A stretch of 64,000 bases of DNA from Nocardia jejuensis NBRC 103114. GTDB lineage: Bacteria; Actinomycetota; Actinomycetes; Mycobacteriales; Mycobacteriaceae. This document shows, one piece after another, positions 26,264 to 35,473 of the stretch. The DNA lies in the NCBI RefSeq assembly GCF_001613145.1, contig NZ_BDBU01000021.1, positions 99,611 to 163,610 on the forward strand. Direction: 5' to 3'. The translations under genes were made by a program, and so were the position numbers. A model generated the notes under the pieces. The model was given only the letters and a program-made list of their open reading frames with translations. It had not been told where the DNA came from and did not search any database. Each line of letters begins with the position of its first letter. Position 1 is the first letter of the stretch.

Positions 26264-27024
26264 GCACCATCACCGCACCCCTGACCGACGCCTCGATCAT
26301 GTTGCGCCGCAACTTCAAACACATCGCCCGCACTCCGGTCACGGTGTTCAACGCCGCGCTGATGCCCGTCATGATGATGCTGATCTTCGTGTACGTGTTC
26401 GGCAGCGCCTTCGACGTCGGGGGCGGGGACTACATCAACTACGCGACGCCCGGCATGATCCTGCTGGCCGTGAGCTACGGCCTCTCGGGCACCGCCGTCT
26501 CGGTGAGTTCCGATATGGCCAAGGGCATCATCAATCGCTTCAAGGTCATGGACGTCTCGCGGGGCGCGGTCCTGACCGGCCACGTCGCGGCCACCATCCT
26601 GACCAATGCCGTCGCCATCACCGCCGTGCTGGGAGTGGCCTTCGCACTGGGCTTTCGGACCTCGGCGAGCGCGCTGGAATGGCTCGGCGCGATCGGCGTC
26701 ATGCTGGCGACCTCGTTCGCCGCGTCGTGGCTGACCGTCGCCCTGGGCATGGCCGCCAAGACCCCGGAGGCCGCGGGCATGACCGTGGTGCCGCTGATCA
26801 TGCTGCCCTTCCTGAGCAGCGCGATCGTGCCCGCTGATCAGATGGGCCAGGGTGTGCGGCAGTTCGCGCAGTACCAGCCCTTCACGCCGATCATCGAATC
26901 GCTGCGCGGGTTTCTCACCGGAAACCCGTCCGCGGGCTACACCGCGGCGGCGCTGGCCTGGTGCGCCGGGTTCGCCATCGTCGGGTACGTGTGGTCCCGC
27001 TCGACATTCACGAAGCGAGCGTAG
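26260..27024 (+). CDS. ABC-2 type exporter permease (DrrB-like)
   Basis: The 254-residue protein has six predicted membrane segments and the ABC-2 core (FVYVFGSAFDVGGGDYINYATPG, later the conserved FLSSAIVPADQM-QYQPFTPIIESLRG pattern). It forms a DrrAB-like exporter with the preceding ATPase. Its 3' end overlaps the end of the convergent SARP gene by 17 bp, so both stops lie in shared sequence. Confidence 0.9.
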   Translation: MSTITAPLTDASIMLRRNFKHIARTPVTVFNAALMPVMMMLIFVYVFGSAFDVGGGDYINYATPGMILLAVSYGLSGTAVSVSSDMAKGIINRFKVMDVSRGAVLTGHVAATILTNAVAITAVLGVAFALGFRTSASALEWLGAIGVMLATSFAASWLTVALGMAAKTPEAAGMTVVPLIMLPFLSSAIVPADQMGQGVRQFAQYQPFTPIIESLRGFLTGNPSAGYTAAALAWCAGFAIVGYVWSRSTFTKRA

Positions 27025-30000
27025 CCGCGGCCAGCTCACGCCAATCCGCCTGTGTCCCTTCCCTCGTCGCCTCGGTGAAGCTCGCTTCACCGAGGCGACT
27101 TTTCGCTGTCCGCTCGATGCGGTCCGCGTCCGGCAGGGAACGATCGGGCAGCCCGCGCACGCCGACGCTCGCCGCGAGCAGGCGGGCGGCCTGCTCGTTC
27201 CGATCCGAGCGCAGCGCGAGATCCGCGAGCGCGACCAGCACCCCGGCGGTCAGCGCCGCGTGGCCCAGATCGGCCGCGGCGTCGAAGGCCGCCGTGTGCT
27301 CGGCCCGGGCCACCTCGTGGTCGTCCGCGAGATAGCCGCGCAGCAGATGGATCATCGCGCTGTTGTACGCCTGTTCCGCCTCGCTGCCCAAAGCCGTTGT
27401 GGCGATGTCGATCTGCCGGTGTGCCTGTTCGGTGTCGCCGTTCCAGCGCGCCAACTCCGCCTTCGACAGCGCCACCTCGAACAGCGAGATCGGCCAGGCG
27501 GCCTGATCCGCGTAGCGCTGCGCCTCGTCGATGGCGGCCGCACTCGACTCGGGGTCACCCAGCAACCAGTACAGCTGCGCCTGCCGCGAGCGCATGCGCA
27601 CGATGTCCTCGATCGCACCGACCTCGGTGACCACCGCGCTCGCCTCCTCGTACAGCGCACAGGCGCCGGCGAATTCGCCGCGCATGGCCATCCGATCGGC
27701 CACCTCGGTGAGCGCGAAGGACATGCCCCACCGCTCGCCGAGGACCCGGAACTCGGCGAGCGCCGTCTCGAGATACTCGTCCGCCTCCCGGCCGTCGCGG
27801 CCGAGCACGATCCGCATCTTGCCCATCTGCAGCCGGGCCAGCGCGCGCACCCAGGGGTCGTCGTCCACCAGCAGCGGTTCGAAGGCGTTCAGCAGCGCGT
27901 CCGGTCCAGCCAGCATGTGTTCGAGGACGGCGGCGAAGGCCAGCGCCGGATGGCCGTGCGTGATGTCACGACTGAACTTGTAGCCCTTGTGGATCCACTC
28001 CTGCACCTGGTGCTCGTCATTGCGCCCGGAGCTCAGGAAATGCACCGCCAGCCCGTACACCGTGGCGCGGGTCTCGTCGTCGATCTCGCCGGGCAGGTCC
28101 GCGACCGCGAGGATCAACTCCTGGCCTTCGGCCTTGTGCCCGCCGAGCCACCAGTACCACCCGGCGGCGGCCGCGAGCCGCAGTGCCCCGGCCGCGTCAC
28201 CGCCGGCCAGCGCCCCGCGCATGGCGACGGCGATATTGTCGTGCTCGGCCTCGAGGACGGCGAGCCATTCCAGTTGTTCCGCCCGGCGTAGATGCGGTTC
28301 GGCGGTGGCGGCCAGACCGGTGAAGTACGCGAGGTGCGCACGTCGCGCGGCTTCGGCCTCGCCCGATTCCGCGAGCCGGTCCCGGGCATACTGCGCGATC
28401 GTGCCGAGCATTCGGTAGCGCGGTTCGCCGTCGGCGACGGTGTCCCCGCCACCGTGCACGCGATCGACGGAAGTGGTGAGCAGCAACGATTTCTCGGTCA
28501 GCGCGGTGAGCAACTCGAGCACCTCCCATTGCTCGACCGCGGCGCTCGCTCCGGCCGCACGCTCGGCGCCGTGCGACCCTGACCCCTGCTCGTCGGAGTT
28601 GCCGGCGCATACCTGTTCCGCCGCTTCGAGACTCGCCCCGCCGGAGAATACGGCGAGCCTGCGCAGCACGGCTCGCTCGGCATCGCTGAGCAGTTCCCAG
28701 CTCCAGTCGACCACCGCGCGCAGGGTGCGGTGCTGCGGCATGGCGGTGCGGCTGCCGCCGGTCAGCAGGCGGAAGCGATCGTCGAGGCGATTGGCCAGTT
28801 GTTCCAGAGACATGGTGCGCAACCGGGCCGCGGCCAATTCGATCGCGAGCGGGATGCCGTCCAGCGCGCGGCACACCCGCGCCATGGTCGCCAGGGTGCG
28901 TGCATCGGTGCCGAGGTCCTTGCGGACCGCGCCCGCTCGATCGCGCAGAAGTTGCACGGCCGCAGCGGATTCGATCTCCTGCGGGCTCGCGTGCTCGCTC
29001 GGCAGGGCCAGCGGACCGACCTGCCACAGCGCCTCACCGGTGATGCCGAGCGGTTCGCGGCTGGTGGCCAGAATGCGAAGCGTCCGGCATTCGCCGAGCA
29101 GACGGTGCGCGAAGGTCGCGGCGGCCTCGATCACGTGCTCGCAATTGTCCAGGATCAGCAGGGTTTCGCGGTCACGGACGGCCGCGACCAGTCGGTCCAT
29201 CGGTTCCGCGTTGGACGTGCCGCCCAGCAATGCGTCCCGGAGCCCGAGCGCGGTCAGCACCGACTGCGCGATGTCACCGCTGTCACCGACGGACGCCAGC
29301 TCCACCAACCAGGCCCCGTCCGGCAGATCCTCGAGCATGGTCTGCGCGGTCTCCAGCGCGAGCCGGGTCTTGCCCGAGCCGCCGGGACCGGTCAGAGTGG
29401 TGAGCCGATGGTCCGCGATGAGTTCGCGCACGACCGCGATATCGGCGAATTTGCCTACGTACCTGGTCAATTCGGCTCGGAGGTTGGTCTTGCGATCGGG
29501 GTCGCGCACGCCGACCTCACCGCGCAGCAGCGCGACGTGCAGTTCGGACAGCTCCGCCGAGGGGTCCACACCGAGTTCGTCGGCGAGCGCCTCGCGGGCG
29601 CGCTGATAAACGCCGAGCGCTTCGGCGCTGCGGCCCGCGCTGCCCAGCGCGCGCATGAGCGCGGCGACGAGCCGTTCCCGCGTCGGGTTCGACGCGACCA
29701 GCTCGGTCAGCTCGGTCACCAGGTCCGGGCCTCGTCCGAGCCGCATCTCCGCTTCGTAGAGGTCCTCGGTGGCGGCCAGGCGCAGCATGTCGAGCCTGGT
29801 GACCACCGCGTCGAACGCCTCACTGTCCTGCACGCCGATGTCCTGCATCAGCGCACCGCGCCACAGTTCGAGGGCTTCGCGCAGGAGCGCGGCCTGTTGG
29901 GCGTCGTCACCGCCGCGGGCCTGGTCGAGGAGCTGTTCGAAGCGCACGGCGTCCACGTCGCGGGGTTCGACGATGAGCCGGTAGCCGCCCGCCTGGCCGT

Positions 30001-30238
30001 CCAGCGATCCGTCCGGCAGCAGCCTGCGCAGCCGCGACACCAGCGCCTGTAGCGCGTTCGCCGCGTCGGCGGGCGGTTGTTCACCCCAGATCCAATCGAC
30101 CAGCGTCGACTTCTGGACCGCGCGGCCCGGTTCGAGCGCGAGCGCGATCAGCAGCGCCCGCAACCGGGCACCCGGAACCTCGATCGATCCGCCGCCCGCT
30201 TCGCGGATCTCCAGTGGTCCAAGTATCCCGATCTGCAC
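27008..30238 (-). CDS. AfsR/SARP-family transcriptional regulator with NB-ARC and TPR domains
   Basis: The 1076-residue protein has an OmpR-type winged-helix DNA-binding domain (1-95; starts VQIGILGPLEIRE), a BTAD activation domain (about 95-245, ending near ADELGVDPSAELSELH), an NB-ARC ATPase (Walker A GPGGSGKT near residue 285), and a C-terminal TPR-like array to the end. GTG 30238 was chosen because family members begin at this motif; the longer frame to 30340 is unconserved. SARPs activate clustered genes by binding direct repeats upstream of -10 boxes, and matching repeats flank it on both sides. It is divergent from the DUF4097 operon and convergent with DrrAB. Confidence 0.93.
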   Translation of the reverse strand: MQIGILGPLEIREAGGGSIEVPGARLRALLIALALEPGRAVQKSTLVDWIWGEQPPADAANALQALVSRLRRLLPDGSLDGQAGGYRLIVEPRDVDAVRFEQLLDQARGGDDAQQAALLREALELWRGALMQDIGVQDSEAFDAVVTRLDMLRLAATEDLYEAEMRLGRGPDLVTELTELVASNPTRERLVAALMRALGSAGRSAEALGVYQRAREALADELGVDPSAELSELHVALLRGEVGVRDPDRKTNLRAELTRYVGKFADIAVVRELIADHRLTTLTGPGGSGKTRLALETAQTMLEDLPDGAWLVELASVGDSGDIAQSVLTALGLRDALLGGTSNAEPMDRLVAAVRDRETLLILDNCEHVIEAAATFAHRLLGECRTLRILATSREPLGITGEALWQVGPLALPSEHASPQEIESAAAVQLLRDRAGAVRKDLGTDARTLATMARVCRALDGIPLAIELAAARLRTMSLEQLANRLDDRFRLLTGGSRTAMPQHRTLRAVVDWSWELLSDAERAVLRRLAVFSGGASLEAAEQVCAGNSDEQGSGSHGAERAAGASAAVEQWEVLELLTALTEKSLLLTTSVDRVHGGGDTVADGEPRYRMLGTIAQYARDRLAESGEAEAARRAHLAYFTGLAATAEPHLRRAEQLEWLAVLEAEHDNIAVAMRGALAGGDAAGALRLAAAAGWYWWLGGHKAEGQELILAVADLPGEIDDETRATVYGLAVHFLSSGRNDEHQVQEWIHKGYKFSRDITHGHPALAFAAVLEHMLAGPDALLNAFEPLLVDDDPWVRALARLQMGKMRIVLGRDGREADEYLETALAEFRVLGERWGMSFALTEVADRMAMRGEFAGACALYEEASAVVTEVGAIEDIVRMRSRQAQLYWLLGDPESSAAAIDEAQRYADQAAWPISLFEVALSKAELARWNGDTEQAHRQIDIATTALGSEAEQAYNSAMIHLLRGYLADDHEVARAEHTAAFDAAADLGHAALTAGVLVALADLALRSDRNEQAARLLAASVGVRGLPDRSLPDADRIERTAKSRLGEASFTEATREGTQADWRELAAATLAS

Positions 30239-30351
30239 CCGGCCATTGTGCCGTGAGCTGTCAGGGGCAGGGGGCCACCCTCTGCCCGCAAACCCTCGAC
30301 AGAGCGCGGTTACCCGACCTGAGCAGGCAATACATCGCATCAGTGGCCATA

Positions 30352-30395
30352 TCAGGTCAGTGTCAGGGTCGTATCAGCCGCGACGCCCACAGTAG
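30352..30395 (+). promoter_or_regulatory. Three 11-bp-period direct repeats before the DUF4097-P450 operon (candidate SARP operator)
   Basis: TCAGGTCAGTG (30352-30362), TCAGGGTCGTA (30363-30373) and TCAGCCGCG (30374-30382) match the repeats at 25270 in period, order and most bases. CAGTAG at 30390-30395 is at the same distance as in the first site. The site is 114 bp from the SARP start and 98 bp from the DUF4097 start. Confidence 0.7.
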
Positions 30396-30479
30396 TGACA
30401 TCAACCGCACCGGTACCGCGAACCACAGGACGCGAACCAGGTACGGCGACCACCGAATCCACACACCCAGGAGCTCATC

Positions 30480-31115
30480 ATGACCGTCTTGCAGACCCCG
30501 AACCCGATCACCGTCACCGTCGACGTGCTCTCCGCGAGCGTCACCGTGATCGCCTCCGAGCGCACCGACTCCGTGGTCGAGATCCGCCCGGCCGATGCGG
30601 CCAAGAAAGCCGACGTGCGCGCCGCCGCGCAGACCCTGGTCGATTTCACCGCCGGCGCGCTGACCGTGACGACTCCCAAGAACTGGCGGACCTACACCCC
30701 GTTCGGCGGCAACCCGTCGATCGAGATCCTCATCGAGGTGCCGGTCGGATCGCTGCTCGAGAGCACCGCCGGCGTCGGCAAGCTGGTGAGCGTCGGCGAG
30801 TTCGGCAGCACCACGCTGGAGGTCGCCGCCGGTGACATCGTCGTGGAGAGCCCGCGCGGCGCGGTGTCCGCGAAGGTCGCCAAGGGCGACATCCGCGTCA
30901 GCGACGCCTCGAACGGAGAGCTGCGACTGGAGACCTCGTACGGCGAGCTCGAGGTCGGCATCCGCCCGGGCAGCGCGGCATCGCTGGAGACCAACGTCAA
31001 GCAGGGCGCGGTGCAGAACCTCATGCAGCCGGTCGGCAAGGACGCCGAGGTCGTGCGGGTCCACGCGCGGAACTCGTTCGGCAACATCATCGTTCGCCAC
31101 GCGGTCGCGGCCTGA
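30480..31115 (+). CDS. DUF4097-type beta-solenoid protein
   Basis: The 211-residue protein is almost all short beta-strands with repeating motifs (VGKLVSVGEFGSTTLEV, GDIVVESPRGAVSAKVAKGD, ELRLETSYGELEV), typical of DUF4097 adhesin/solenoid proteins. It has no membrane segment or signal. In actinobacteria such proteins often sit beside ABC exporters and P450s, but their function is unknown. It is the first gene of a three-gene operon; 24 bp separate it from the ferredoxin gene. Confidence 0.8.
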   Translation: MTVLQTPNPITVTVDVLSASVTVIASERTDSVVEIRPADAAKKADVRAAAQTLVDFTAGALTVTTPKNWRTYTPFGGNPSIEILIEVPVGSLLESTAGVGKLVSVGEFGSTTLEVAAGDIVVESPRGAVSAKVAKGDIRVSDASNGELRLETSYGELEVGIRPGSAASLETNVKQGAVQNLMQPVGKDAEVVRVHARNSFGNIIVRHAVAA

Positions 31116-31139
31116 GCCCTTCGCCGGAAGGAGCGAGCG

Positions 31140-31334
31140 ATGAAGCTCATCGTCGATCGGGATCGCTGCATCGGCGCGGGTATGTGCGCGCTGAGCGCCC
31201 CCGGAGTATTCGACCAGGACGACGCGGACGGCCGGGTGGTTCCCCTGAGCATCACCCCCGCGCCCGAATGGGAGCAGGCCGTCCGCGAAGCCGTCCAGTT
31301 GTGCCCGTCGGGCGCAATCACCCTCGGCCACTGA
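31140..31334 (+). CDS. Small ferredoxin of the P450-partner type
   Basis: This 64-residue protein has one cluster site with C10, C16 and C55 (CIGAGMC and CPSGA). The missing Cys in the usual CxxCxxC, with Gly at the second position, marks a [3Fe-4S] or mixed ferredoxin as found beside actinobacterial P450s. It carries electrons from a reductase to the P450 encoded 38 bp downstream. No reductase gene is nearby. Confidence 0.93.
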   Translation: MKLIVDRDRCIGAGMCALSAPGVFDQDDADGRVVPLSITPAPEWEQAVREAVQLCPSGAITLGH

Positions 31335-31372
31335 CTCTTCCGCTGTTCACAGCCATCTCGAAAGGCATCTCG

Positions 31373-32593
31373 ATGAGCACCACCGTCCCCGTCCCGCACG
31401 GCCTCCCGATGAACCGCGACGCGGGACCGTTCAATCCGCCCAGCCGAATCACCGAACTGCGTGATGCCCGCCCGGTCAGTCCGCTGATCTTCCCCGACGG
31501 CCACGAGGGCTGGCTGGTCACCGGTCATGAGGCGGTCCGAAAGGTCATGGGCGACACCCGGTTCAGCTCACGCCAGGACCTCGGCGTGATGCATGTGCCG
31601 TACGAGACCCCGGGCATGCCGGTCGCCACCGAACCGTCCCCGCAGATCCCCGGCCTGTTCATCGCGATGGATCCGCCCGACCACACCCGGCTGCGGCGCA
31701 AGATCACCGGCGCGTTCACCGTCCGGCGTATGAAGGCCCTCGAAGACCACATCGTCGAAATCACCGAGCAGCATCTGGACGCGATGTCGCGACTGACTCC
31801 GCCGATCGACCTGGTCAAGGAGTTCGCGCTGCCGATTCCCTCGCTGGTGATCTGCGAGTTGCTCGGCGTCCCCTACGCGGATCGCGAGACCTTCCAGGTC
31901 AATACCCTCAAATTCCTGATCAAGGATCAGGCGCTGGAGGAGAAGATGGCCGCCTACGGCGCGATGACCTCGTTCCTGGCCGAACTGGTCGTCGGCAAGC
32001 GCGCCGAGCCGACCGAGGACATCCTGTCCGATCTGGCTCGCGACGAGGATCTGAGCGTCGAAGAGCTGGTCGGCATCGCGTTCCTGCTGCTGCTCGCCGG
32101 ACACGAGACCACCGCGAACATGTTGGGGCTCGGCACTTTCGCGCTGCTCGAACACCCCGAGCAGCTGGCGGAGTTGCGCGCCGATCCGGAGCTGATGCCC
32201 GAGGCGGTGGAGGAGCTGCTGCGCTTTCTGTCGGTCGCGGACATCTTCTACCGCTACGCCACCGAGGACATCGAAGTGGACGGTGAGCGGATTCCCGAGG
32301 GATCGACCGTCGTGGTGTCGCTGCTGGCCGCCAACCACGACCCCGCCCGGTACGAGAACCCCGACACCATCGATCTGCACCGCACGGCTCGCGGGCACCT
32401 GTCCTTCGGGCACGGCATCCACACCTGCCTCGGGCAACAGCTGGCGCGGATCGAGATGCGTGCGGGATTCGCGGGATTGCTGCGCCGGTTCCCGGGGCTG
32501 GAGTTGGCGGTGCCCGCGGATGAGGTGAAGCTGCGCACGGACATGAACATCTATGGTGTGCACGAACTTCCGGTTACCTGGTCCGTGCAGTAG
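31373..32593 (+). CDS. Cytochrome P450
   Basis: The 406-residue class I P450 has the I-helix AGHETT, the ExxR motif (EELLRF), and the haem loop FGHGIHTC with ligand C352. It resembles CYP105/CYP107-type enzymes of actinobacteria. Together with the ferredoxin it hydroxylates or otherwise oxidises an unknown substrate. It is the last gene of the operon. SARP-linked control and the neighbouring DrrAB-type pump point to a compound that is made or detoxified here. Confidence 0.95.
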   Translation: MSTTVPVPHGLPMNRDAGPFNPPSRITELRDARPVSPLIFPDGHEGWLVTGHEAVRKVMGDTRFSSRQDLGVMHVPYETPGMPVATEPSPQIPGLFIAMDPPDHTRLRRKITGAFTVRRMKALEDHIVEITEQHLDAMSRLTPPIDLVKEFALPIPSLVICELLGVPYADRETFQVNTLKFLIKDQALEEKMAAYGAMTSFLAELVVGKRAEPTEDILSDLARDEDLSVEELVGIAFLLLLAGHETTANMLGLGTFALLEHPEQLAELRADPELMPEAVEELLRFLSVADIFYRYATEDIEVDGERIPEGSTVVVSLLAANHDPARYENPDTIDLHRTARGHLSFGHGIHTCLGQQLARIEMRAGFAGLLRRFPGLELAVPADEVKLRTDMNIYGVHELPVTWSVQ

Positions 32594-32749
32594 ACGGGGA
32601 CGGCGCGGCGGGATTCGAGGACGACGCAACCCGAGCCCGCCTCGTCGCCGAGTTCACCACCGACCCCGCGGTGAGGCGCGCGGCGACGGCGAACCCGATG
32701 CCCGTGCCGTGTCCGTTATCGAGCCGAAGCCGTTGCCCTGGCACCGAAT

Positions 32750-34033
32750 TCACGCCGCAGCGGAAACACTCCGGCTGGACGAGTGGTCGATCCGGCGCAG
32801 AGCCGGGTACATGAGCAGGCCGAGGATGATGGTGGGGACGCCGCCGATGACCAGGGACCAGCGGCTGCCGAGTTCTTCGGCGACCCAGCCGACCAGCGGG
32901 CCGCCGACCACGGTGGTGCCACCCCAGGCCAGCGCCCACAGCGCCATCACCCGGCCGCGCATGGAGGGTTCCGAGGCCAGTTGCAGGGTCGTCTTGGCGT
33001 AGGAGTTGAAGGTGATGGAGCCGTAGCCGACGAACACCAGGGCGACGAAGGCCAGGACGAGATTGGGGGCCAGCGCGGTGGCGAGAATCGCTGTGCCCCA
33101 GCCGATCGCGGCGACGGCGAGCGCGGTCGCGCGGCGGGGGCTCTGCCGCCCGGCGGCGACGAGGCCGCCGACGATCGCGCCGGAGGCCATCACCGCCGAC
33201 ATCGCACCGTAGGTGCCCGCACCGCCGTGGAACGCGCCCCGCGCCACCAGCGGCAGGGTGATCGGGAATTCGAAGGCCAGGGTGCCGGTGATGGTGAGCA
33301 TGATCAGCGGCAGGAACAGGGCCGGAGTGTGCCGGGCGTAGGAAAGTCCCTCGCGGATCTGGCCTTTCGCCCGGGGCGCGCGCTCCGAGGGTTGCATTTC
33401 GGCGGCGCGCATCATGGCCAGGCTGATCAGGACAGCGATGAACGACACCGCGTTGATGGCGAAGGCCCAGGTCAATCCGACTGTCGCGACGATCGTGCCA
33501 CCGAGGGCCGCGCCGAACACGCGCGCGATATTGATCGACACCGAACCCAGTGTGACCGCGTTGAGCAGGTGCCTGCGTGGAACCATCTCCGGAATCAAGG
33601 CCTGCCGAGCGGGATTGTCGAACACCATCAGTCCACCGGCGGCGAGCGACAGGACGATTACCAAAGGCACCGTGGCGGTTCCGGTCGCGCACATCACCGT
33701 GAACGCGATCGCCACTGCGGCAGAAGCGGTCTGGGTGAAGTACAGCAGGCGGCGCTTGTTCGCCCGGTCCGCGATGACGCCGCCGATCGGAGCGAGCAGC
33801 AGGAACGGCAGGAATCGGGCCGCGGTCGTGAGGCCGAGATCCGCACCGCTGCCGGTCAAGTCGAGCACCAGGAACGCCAGGGCCAGGGTCTGCATCCAGG
33901 TTCCGGCCACTGAGATCGACTGCCCGATGAAGTACAGCCGATAGTTCCGCACCCGCAGCGAGGATCCGATCCGGTCCATTCTGCTCGGCTGGGGCATCGG
34001 TGCCGCCTGGGTTACCAGTTCCGGGGCTCTCAC
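32750..34033 (-). CDS. MFS transporter (EntS/MFS_3-type)
   Basis: The 427-residue protein has twelve predicted membrane segments, the MFS motif region GGVIADRANKRRLL, and VFDNPARQALIPEMV, which is typical of the MFS_3 (enterobactin exporter-like) subfamily. These are drug or siderophore effluxers. Its start overlaps the MarR stop (ATGA), so it is co-translated with its probable repressor. Confidence 0.9.
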   Translation of the reverse strand: MRAPELVTQAAPMPQPSRMDRIGSSLRVRNYRLYFIGQSISVAGTWMQTLALAFLVLDLTGSGADLGLTTAARFLPFLLLAPIGGVIADRANKRRLLYFTQTASAAVAIAFTVMCATGTATVPLVIVLSLAAGGLMVFDNPARQALIPEMVPRRHLLNAVTLGSVSINIARVFGAALGGTIVATVGLTWAFAINAVSFIAVLISLAMMRAAEMQPSERAPRAKGQIREGLSYARHTPALFLPLIMLTITGTLAFEFPITLPLVARGAFHGGAGTYGAMSAVMASGAIVGGLVAAGRQSPRRATALAVAAIGWGTAILATALAPNLVLAFVALVFVGYGSITFNSYAKTTLQLASEPSMRGRVMALWALAWGGTTVVGGPLVGWVAEELGSRWSLVIGGVPTIILGLLMYPALRRIDHSSSRSVSAAA

Positions 34034-34524
34034 GAATCGCTCCCGCGCTCGATGCCGTCCAGCTTTTCGCGCTGCGGCCCTCCGGGGATCTCGAATTCGG
34101 CGAGCCGCGCCATCAATTCGCCTGCGCGGAACAGCAATTGCTGTTCCTCGGCTGTCAACTTCGCGCGCATCGCCTGCCCCAGCCAGCTGTCCCGCTCGCC
34201 TCGGAACTGCGCGACGAACGCCGCCCCCTCAGGCGTCACACTGACCCGCACCCGCCGCCCGTCGACCGGATCCGGCTCGCGCCGCACCAATCCCGCGTCA
34301 TCCAATTCCCGCAGCGCCGCAGCCACATTGGAGCTGGTCATCCGCAGCTCGTCGCCGATCTCCCGGGGACTCACCTCGCGGCATCGCGCCGCCGTGAACA
34401 ACACCTGCATGACCGGCCGCGACATCGCGCTCGACGCCCCCGGTGCGGGCCACACCTCACGCCGCAGCCGCCGCTGCAGCAGTCGCATCTGCTCCCGGAA
34501 AGCCCGAACCTGATCATCGCGCAT
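34030..34524 (-). CDS. MarR-family transcriptional regulator
   Basis: The 164-residue protein has a winged-helix domain: PVMQVLFTAARCREVSPREIGDELRMTSSNVAAALRELDDAGLVRREPDPVDGRRVRVSVTPEG covers the DNA-recognition helix and wing. It is encoded directly upstream of the MFS gene with ATGA overlap, so it probably represses the pump until a ligand binds. An inverted repeat at 34527-34558 covers its promoter. Confidence 0.9.
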   Translation of the reverse strand: MRDDQVRAFREQMRLLQRRLRREVWPAPGASSAMSRPVMQVLFTAARCREVSPREIGDELRMTSSNVAAALRELDDAGLVRREPDPVDGRRVRVSVTPEGAAFVAQFRGERDSWLGQAMRAKLTAEEQQLLFRAGELMARLAEFEIPGGPQREKLDGIERGSDS

Positions 34525-34526
34525 AA

Positions 34527-34558
34527 TTGCTATCTTAGATCGCTATCTCACATAGCAA
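34527..34558. promoter_or_regulatory. Inverted and direct repeats upstream of marR-MFS, candidate operator
   Basis: TTGCTAT (34527-34533) and ATAGCAA (34552-34558) form inverted arms. GCTATCT is directly repeated at 34529 and 34542. The site begins 3 bases upstream of the MarR start and would block transcription when bound. Confidence 0.5.
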
Positions 34559-34623
34559 AACCCTCGGGGTCTGTCTGACGCCTCACTCCCACCCGAAACA
34601 CTCCCCTGAACTGCACAGATCGA

Positions 34624-34929
34624 TCAATTGACCGGCACGGTATGCCTGCGAATCGCATCCCTCACCACCTGCCCGCCCACGCCGCCCCCGGCCGGCTCCG
34701 TCCCCTCCAGAATCACATCGAGAATGTCCGCCCCGTCCAACGTCGCCGGATACCGCTGCCCAGCCCGCGCACTCGCGATCACCGCGTGCAACACCACCGC
34801 GTACACCCGCGCCCGGGGAACCACCAGCCGCCACCCGCACCCCTCCCACTCCCGAAGCCGCGCCTCCACGATCCCCAGCACATCCACGATCACTTGGATC
34901 TCGACCTCGTCCCGATCATCGATGGGCAT
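34624..34929 (-). CDS. Hypothetical protein, second gene of a pair
   Basis: This 101-residue protein starts MPIDDRDEVEIQVIVDVLG and contains VVPRARVYAVVLHAVIASARAGQRYPATLDGADILDV. I recognise no domain. Its start overlaps the end of the upstream gene by 14 bp, so the two are co-translated. They face away from a Scr1-type regulator, an arrangement seen in actinobacterial Scr1/DUF397 loci, so they may be part of that unit. Confidence 0.55.
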   Translation of the reverse strand: MPIDDRDEVEIQVIVDVLGIVEARLREWEGCGWRLVVPRARVYAVVLHAVIASARAGQRYPATLDGADILDVILEGTEPAGGGVGGQVVRDAIRRHTVPVN

Positions 34930-35299
34930 GCCGACCTCCCGAACCCCAAGCCCGCCAGGCACTGACCATGTCCCCCACCAGCTCGCGCAGCGCGGCCCGC
35001 ACCGGCACCCGCGCAGTCCGCGAGTCCAGCACCATCCGCCCGTCATCGACCAACACCGCCCGAGCCCGCCGCCGAACCTCACAACTCCCCACCCCACACC
35101 CCCGATGCAACTGCATCCCCCGATGCGCCTGCGCCACAGTCAATTCCCCGGGATCAGCAGAGCAAGACCACAACTCCCGCGCCCCATATCCGGCGATGCG
35201 AGCCTGCCGTGCCACTCCTTCAAGAGCGGTGTCCGACCGTCTCTCCTGGTCGAGACGTTCGATGATCGCTTGCACCGAATATTGGTTCGTTCTGGACAT
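34916..35299 (-). CDS. Hypothetical protein, first gene of a pair beside the Scr1 locus
   Basis: This 127-residue protein begins MSRTNQYSVQAIIERLD after a strong ribosome site (GAGGTCAGAAA). The rest is Arg- and Cys-containing and without a recognised motif. It is divergent from the Scr1-type regulator, with a palindrome between them. Function unknown. Confidence 0.55.
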   Translation of the reverse strand: MSRTNQYSVQAIIERLDQERRSDTALEGVARQARIAGYGARELWSCSADPGELTVAQAHRGMQLHRGCGVGSCEVRRRARAVLVDDGRMVLDSRTARVPVRAALRELVGDMVSAWRAWGSGGRHAHR

Positions 35300-35394
35300 T
35301 TTCTGACCTCCTCGGTTGTGCCCGGATTCCAGGACACCACCGACTGCCTGGAAATATGATGAGAACTGAAGCTTCAGATTGAGTCGCTTCAAAA

Positions 35395-35411
35395 TGCCAG
35401 GACGCCTGGCA
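35395..35411. promoter_or_regulatory. Palindrome between the hypothetical pair and the Scr1-type regulator
   Basis: TGCCAGG (35395-35401) and CCTGGCA (35405-35411) flank ACG. A+T-rich flanks (AAAA and ATTTT) extend the symmetry with one bulge. It lies 62 bp upstream of the regulator start and is a candidate operator for it. Confidence 0.45.
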
Positions 35412-35473
35412 ATTTTGCCTCGCGTACGGCTTCACTTTTCGAGTGCTGTCATCTTCACTTCCAGGGAGTCCCC

